Shown: positions 5,819 through 8,939 of the stretch, piece after piece | Position numbering within the stretch: the stretch's first letter is position 1 | How the letters are laid out: every line of letters starts with the position of its first letter | NCBI GenBank assembly: GCA_025449775.1 | Contig: JANWIS010000002.1 | Location: forward strand, 1 to 8,939 | Source of the DNA: Ignavibacteriaceae bacterium | GTDB lineage: Bacteria > Bacteroidota > Ignavibacteria > Ignavibacteriales > Ignavibacteriaceae | Length of the DNA: 8,939 nt | Reading direction: 5' to 3' | Notes under the pieces: generated by a model | The model's input: the letters and a program-made list of their open reading frames with translations, nothing else | What the model was told of the DNA's origin: nothing | Database searches by the model: none | Translations under genes and position numbers: made by a program

Positions 5819-7477
5819 ATGGATATCATTATGCCCAAAATGGGCGAGAGTATAAATGAAGGTACGATCATCAAGTGGCACAAAAAGGTTGGAGATGCTG
5901 TTAAGCAGGATGAAATAATTTTCGAAATAAGTACTGATAAAGTAGATACTGAAATCCCATCACCAGCCGGTGGAATCCTTAAAGAAATAAAATTTAAAGA
6001 AGGTGATACAGTTGAAGTAGGAACTGTAGTTGCTATAGTTGAATCGAACGTAAATGCTAAAGTTGCAAGTGAACCTGAAACTAAAATTGAAAGTAAAAAA
6101 ACTGTTGAACAACCAGTTGAAACGCAAAAGAATACAGTTACGGATTCATCCTCATCAAACATTGTTTCAATTGAAATGCCGAAGATGGGTGAATCTGTAA
6201 TGGAAGGAACAATAATAAAGTGGTACAAAAAAGTTGGTGATAAAATAAATAAAGATGAAACAATTTTTGAGATAAGCACTGATAAAGTCGATACGGAAAT
6301 TCCATCACCTGTTGAAGGAACACTTGCTGAAATTCTGACTCGTGAACAGGAAACAGTTTCAGTTGGAACGGTTGTGGCAAAAATTGCGACAGGTTCAGGT
6401 TCAGCTGTGAATCTGAAAAAAGAGCAGACTGTTCAGAAGGAAATTAAAAAACCTGAGCCGGTAGCAATGCACGATAATTTTACTAGTTCAGTTACGATGC
6501 AAAAAGAAGTTAAAAAAGTTGATGGAGACGGATTCCTGTCACCACTTGTTTTAAATATTGCTCAGAAGGAAAATGTAAGTATTGATGAGCTTAAAAAAAT
6601 TAATGGTACAGGTCTTTCGGGCAGAGTAACTAAAAATGATATTTTATCCTTTATTGAAAAGAGAAAATCACAGAAAGGAACTACTTCACAACCCGTTATT
6701 GAAAAGAAACTATTTGCTGCACCGGCACCATCTTTTGGACCATCAGAAATTAGAACATCTGTAATTACTGCAGGTGTTGAAAAAATCCCTATGGATAACA
6801 TCAGGCAGAAAATTATGGATCATATGGTTGCAAGCCGTGATACTTCTGTCCATGTAACTTCGATGATTGAAATCGATATGACACGGATTCATAATTTTAT
6901 CCGGGACAGAAAAGAAGAATTTCAGCAGCGAGAAGGTGTTAAGCTTACTTATATGGCATTTATTGCACAAGCTTGCGTTAAAGCGATTAAAAACTTTCCG
7001 CTTATAAATTCTACTCTGGATGGAAATACAATTCTGCAAAAATCTTTTGTGAATCTTGGAATTGCTGTTGCAATTGAACCGACAGGATTAATCGTTCCTA
7101 ATATTAAAGGATCAGAACAATTGAATCTGATAGGATTAGCAAAAGCAATTAACGACCTTGCTTTCAGATCACGAAATAAAAAACTTACACCGGATGATAT
7201 TTCAGGTGGAACATTTACAATAACAAATTACGGAGTCTTTGGAACAGTTTTCGGTACTCCGATAATCAATCAACCCGAAGTTGCAATACTTGGAGTTGGT
7301 GCTGTAATTAAAAAAGCTGTTGTTCTTGATATTGATGGAACTGATTCAATATCAATTAGACCTATAATGGCTTTGACACTTTCTCACGATCACAGGTTAA
7401 TTGATGGAATGCTTGGCGGATTATTCCTTAAGCATATAAAAGAAACTTTAGAAAATTTTGATCCTGATAATTTATGA
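5819..7477 (+). CDS. Dihydrolipoamide acyltransferase (E2) with two lipoyl domains
   Basis: E2 forms the multimeric core of the complex, carries the swinging lipoyl arms and transfers the acyl group to CoA. The 552 residues show the full E2 layout. Lipoyl domain 1 (~1-75) has its modified lysine at K41 (STDKVDTE). Lipoyl domain 2 (~116-190) has K156 in the same motif. Charged or Ala/Pro-rich flexible linkers lie at ~76-115, ~191-236 and ~280-315. The peripheral-subunit-binding domain is at ~238-279 (SPLVLNIAQKENVSIDELKK...GRVTKNDIL). The catalytic acyltransferase domain runs from ~320 to 552, with the active-site LSHDHRLIDG at 521-530 (His525, Asp529). All catalytic and modification residues are present. 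The acyl specificity cannot be read directly; the neighbouring E1 points to branched-chain substrates. Its TGA overlaps the lipA ATG. A strong Shine-Dalgarno suggests high translation, fitting a core needed in many copies. Confidence 0.96.
   Translation: MDIIMPKMGESINEGTIIKWHKKVGDAVKQDEIIFEISTDKVDTEIPSPAGGILKEIKFKEGDTVEVGTVVAIVESNVNAKVASEPETKIESKKTVEQPVETQKNTVTDSSSSNIVSIEMPKMGESVMEGTIIKWYKKVGDKINKDETIFEISTDKVDTEIPSPVEGTLAEILTREQETVSVGTVVAKIATGSGSAVNLKKEQTVQKEIKKPEPVAMHDNFTSSVTMQKEVKKVDGDGFLSPLVLNIAQKENVSIDELKKINGTGLSGRVTKNDILSFIEKRKSQKGTTSQPVIEKKLFAAPAPSFGPSEIRTSVITAGVEKIPMDNIRQKIMDHMVASRDTSVHVTSMIEIDMTRIHNFIRDRKEEFQQREGVKLTYMAFIAQACVKAIKNFPLINSTLDGNTILQKSFVNLGIAVAIEPTGLIVPNIKGSEQLNLIGLAKAINDLAFRSRNKKLTPDDISGGTFTITNYGVFGTVFGTPIINQPEVAILGVGAVIKKAVVLDIDGTDSISIRPIMALTLSHDHRLIDGMLGGLFLKHIKETLENFDPDNL
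5825..6034 (+). repeat. Lipoyl-domain repeat, copy 1 (within E2)
   Basis: This codes for E2 residues 3-72, the first lipoyl domain. By hand alignment about 50 of 70 residues match copy 2, offset by exactly 115 codons (345 bases). A 16-residue run around the lipoyl lysine (IFEISTDKVDTEIPSP) is identical. Confidence 0.9.
6170..6379 (+). repeat. Lipoyl-domain repeat, copy 2 (within E2)
   Basis: This codes for E2 residues 118-187, the second lipoyl domain, with the modifiable lysine at residue 156. Where the protein matches copy 1 the codons often differ at third positions (for example ttcgaaataagtact against tttgagataagcact). The duplication is therefore not recent at the DNA level, and the protein sequence is held by selection. 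Confidence 0.9.
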
Positions 7478-8382
7478 GTGTAATAAACCAGCATCAGAAA
7501 ACATTTAAAGAGCAGGCAGAAAAAACAAGAATACCATTAGGTAAAAGACCTGACTGGCTGAAAGTAAAACTTCCTTCAGGTGAAAATTATTCTGATCTGC
7601 ATCAACTGATGCGTCAGAAAAAGTTGAACACGGTTTGTGAAGAAGCAAGATGTCCGAATATTGCTGAATGCTGGAATAACCGTACGGCAACATTCATGAT
7701 TCTTGGCGACACCTGTACACGTAGCTGCGGTTTCTGTAATATTAAAGTTGGAATGCCGAATGAATTGGATCTCGATGAACCTCGAAGAGTTGTTGATGCG
7801 ATTAAAGAACTTGACTTAAGACACGCCGTTATCACTTCTGTGAACCGCGATGAACTTGAAGATGGCGGTGCATTTATTTTTAAAGAGTGTGTAAGATTAT
7901 TAAGAGAAGAAAAACCGGATTGCACAGTTGAAATTCTTATTCCTGATTTCAGAGGTGTGGAAATAGCATTCGAAATGATAATGCAATCACCTCCCGATAT
8001 TCTAAATCACAATCTTGAAACTGTAAAAAGATTATATCACGCAGTTCGTCCGCAGGCAAAATACGAACGGAGTCTCGAACTTATTAAATGGTTCAAAGAG
8101 AAAGGTTTAAAAACAAAAAGCGGAATTATGGTTGGGATTGGAGAAACAACGGAAGAGGTTTTGGAATTGATGAATCATTTATATTCTCATGGCTGTGAAA
8201 TAATGACAATCGGACAATATCTCCAGCCTACAAAAATGCATTTACCTGTCGATCGTTTTGTTCCTCTTGAAGAATTCAGGATGTATAAAGAAACCGGATT
8301 GAGGTTGGGATTTAAAGTTGTTGAATCATCACCACTGGTGCGCAGTTCATACCATGCAGATCAACACGCAAGAAATATTTAA
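7474..8382 (+). CDS. lipA: Lipoyl synthase (radical SAM)
   Basis: LipA inserts two sulfur atoms into protein-bound octanoyl groups, completing the lipoyl cofactor after LipB. The 302-residue length is normal. The auxiliary-cluster cysteines C55, C60 and C66 sit in CEEARCPNIAEC, and the radical-SAM cluster cysteines C81, C85 and C88 in CTRSCGFC. The C-terminal RSSYHAD motif (290-296) holds the conserved serine ligand of the auxiliary cluster. Other family hallmarks are ATFMILGDTCTR, DGGA (130-133), NHNLETV and GQYLQPTKMHLPV. The ATG at 7474 overlaps the E2 stop as ATGA. No Shine-Dalgarno lies before it, so translation probably depends on ribosomes finishing E2, which carries the octanoyl-lysine that LipA acts on. 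No terminator hairpin is visible after the stop. Confidence 0.97.
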   Translation: MSVINQHQKTFKEQAEKTRIPLGKRPDWLKVKLPSGENYSDLHQLMRQKKLNTVCEEARCPNIAECWNNRTATFMILGDTCTRSCGFCNIKVGMPNELDLDEPRRVVDAIKELDLRHAVITSVNRDELEDGGAFIFKECVRLLREEKPDCTVEILIPDFRGVEIAFEMIMQSPPDILNHNLETVKRLYHAVRPQAKYERSLELIKWFKEKGLKTKSGIMVGIGETTEEVLELMNHLYSHGCEIMTIGQYLQPTKMHLPVDRFVPLEEFRMYKETGLRLGFKVVESSPLVRSSYHADQHARNI

Positions 8383-8413
8383 AAGTCTATTCTAATCAAA
8401 AAAGAAATTATTC

Positions 8414-8421
8414 AAGGAGGT
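8414..8421 (+). promoter_or_regulatory. Strong Shine-Dalgarno for the NmrA-like gene
   Basis: AAGGAGGT ends four bases before the ATG at 8426. It fixes the start of the last gene and shows that this gene can be translated independently of lipA. No promoter or terminator is apparent in the 43 bases between lipA and this gene. Confidence 0.8.
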
Positions 8422-8425
8422 TGAT

Positions 8426-8939
8426 ATGGCTGATAAAAAAGTAATTGCCGTAATCGGTGCAACAGGTGCACAGGGAAGTGGTTTGGTTAATGCAATTTTG
8501 GCTGATAAATCAAGTGAATATACAGCACGTGCATTAACAAGAAATGTTAATTCCGATAAAGCTAAAACTTTAAAAAATCTTGGAGCTGAAGTAGTTGCAG
8601 TTGATATAGATAACTTCGAAAGTTTGAAGTCTGCATTTAAAGATGCATATGGAGTTTTTGCTGTAACATTTTTCTGGGACCATTTCTCTGCTGAGAAAGA
8701 AATCGAAGAAGTAAAGTTAATTGCAAAGGCTGCAATGGAAACAAACTTAAAACATGTAATCTGGTCAACTCTTGAAGATACACGCAATTGGATACCATTA
8801 AGTGATAACAGAATGCCGACTTTGCAAGGAAAGTACAAAGTTCCGCACTTCGATGGAAAAGGTGAAGCAGAAAAATATTTTACTGAGCAAAAATTGCCTG
8901 TTACATTTTTGTTAACATCGGCGTACTGGGAAAACTTGA
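8426..8939 (+). CDS. NmrA-like NAD(P)-binding protein (partial, runs off the window end)
   Basis: The first 171 residues are visible and the frame is open to the right edge. The N-terminal Rossmann motif GATGAQG (11-17) follows a first beta strand (KKVIAVI). The order of elements fits the NmrA/HSCARG-type atypical short-chain dehydrogenases: ARALTRN at ~35-40, VVAVDIDNFESLKSAFKDAYGVFAVT at ~56-81, HVIWSTLED at 110-118, VPHFDGKGEAEKYF at 139-152, and TSAYWENL at 164-171. Members bind NADP(H) and act as redox sensors or as oxidoreductases. The classical YxxxK pair of short-chain dehydrogenases is not evident; a lysine in HFDGK (K145) occupies the usual region. I cannot say whether this one is an enzyme or a sensor. 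It lies 43 bases after lipA on the same strand with no visible terminator, so it may share the transcript, but nothing ties its function to lipoate. Confidence 0.9.
   Translation, partial: MADKKVIAVIGATGAQGSGLVNAILADKSSEYTARALTRNVNSDKAKTLKNLGAEVVAVDIDNFESLKSAFKDAYGVFAVTFFWDHFSAEKEIEEVKLIAKAAMETNLKHVIWSTLEDTRNWIPLSDNRMPTLQGKYKVPHFDGKGEAEKYFTEQKLPVTFLLTSAYWENL

Noticed and set aside
5794..6279. 161-residue - strand open frame with internal repetition
   Set aside because: It is antisense to the E2 lipoyl domains; the apparent repeat (LSPTFLYHFIIVPS / ASPTFLCHLMIVPS) is the reverse reading of the two lipoyl domains.
1553..8382. The cluster as a novel system
   Set aside because: All five genes belong to well-known families with intact hallmark residues; only the arrangement is of interest.
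8383..8425. Terminator between lipA and the NmrA-like gene
   Set aside because: The A-rich run (AATCAAAAAAG) has no stem-loop before it and no T tract.
8392..8838. 148-residue - strand open frame at the right end
   Set aside because: It is antisense to the NmrA-like gene, which has a strong Shine-Dalgarno and a clear Rossmann motif.

Overview
The window is AT-rich and gene-dense. Its core is a one-direction cluster on the + strand that encodes a complete 2-oxoacid dehydrogenase complex plus the enzymes that make and attach its lipoyl cofactor. The order is lpdA (E3), lipB, a fused E1 alpha-beta, a two-lipoyl-domain E2, and lipA. The style suggests a member of the Bacteroidota/Ignavibacteriota/Chlorobiota group: low GC, an LPD with GGICLNWGCIPTKSLL at its redox site, a single-chain E1, and several starts without a Shine-Dalgarno. 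This placement is inferred from protein style and is not proven.

Layout. Positions 2-82 hold the last 26 codons of an unidentified + strand gene. Positions 150-239 hold a short stretch that reads like the N-terminus of a zinc-type alcohol dehydrogenase/quinone reductase, apparently a gene remnant. Positions 221-1279 on the - strand encode a multi-pass membrane protein of unknown function. Positions 1280-1552 are the divergent intergenic region, with a plausible sigma70-type promoter for the membrane protein and no clear one for lpdA. Positions 1553-8382 are the dehydrogenase/lipoylation cluster, with gaps of 9, 15 and 21 bases and finally a 4-base ATGA overlap. At 8426, after 42 bases and behind a strong Shine-Dalgarno, an NmrA-type NAD(P)-binding protein begins and runs off the end of the window.

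How the genes work together. E1 decarboxylates a 2-oxoacid and passes the acyl group to lipoyl arms on E2. E2 moves the acyl group to CoA, and LpdA reoxidises the dihydrolipoyl arm with NAD+. LipB attaches octanoyl groups from acyl carrier protein to lipoyl-domain lysines, and LipA inserts two sulfurs to make lipoate. The cluster therefore encodes the machine and its cofactor maturation together. The E1 loop sequence (HSSSDD...YR) looks more like branched-chain 2-oxoacid dehydrogenase than pyruvate dehydrogenase, so branched-chain 2-oxoacids are the favoured but unproven substrate. I see no insertion sequence, CRISPR array, rRNA or complete tRNA. No new defence or mobile system is evident. The least explained items are the orphan membrane protein and the short gene remnant beside it.
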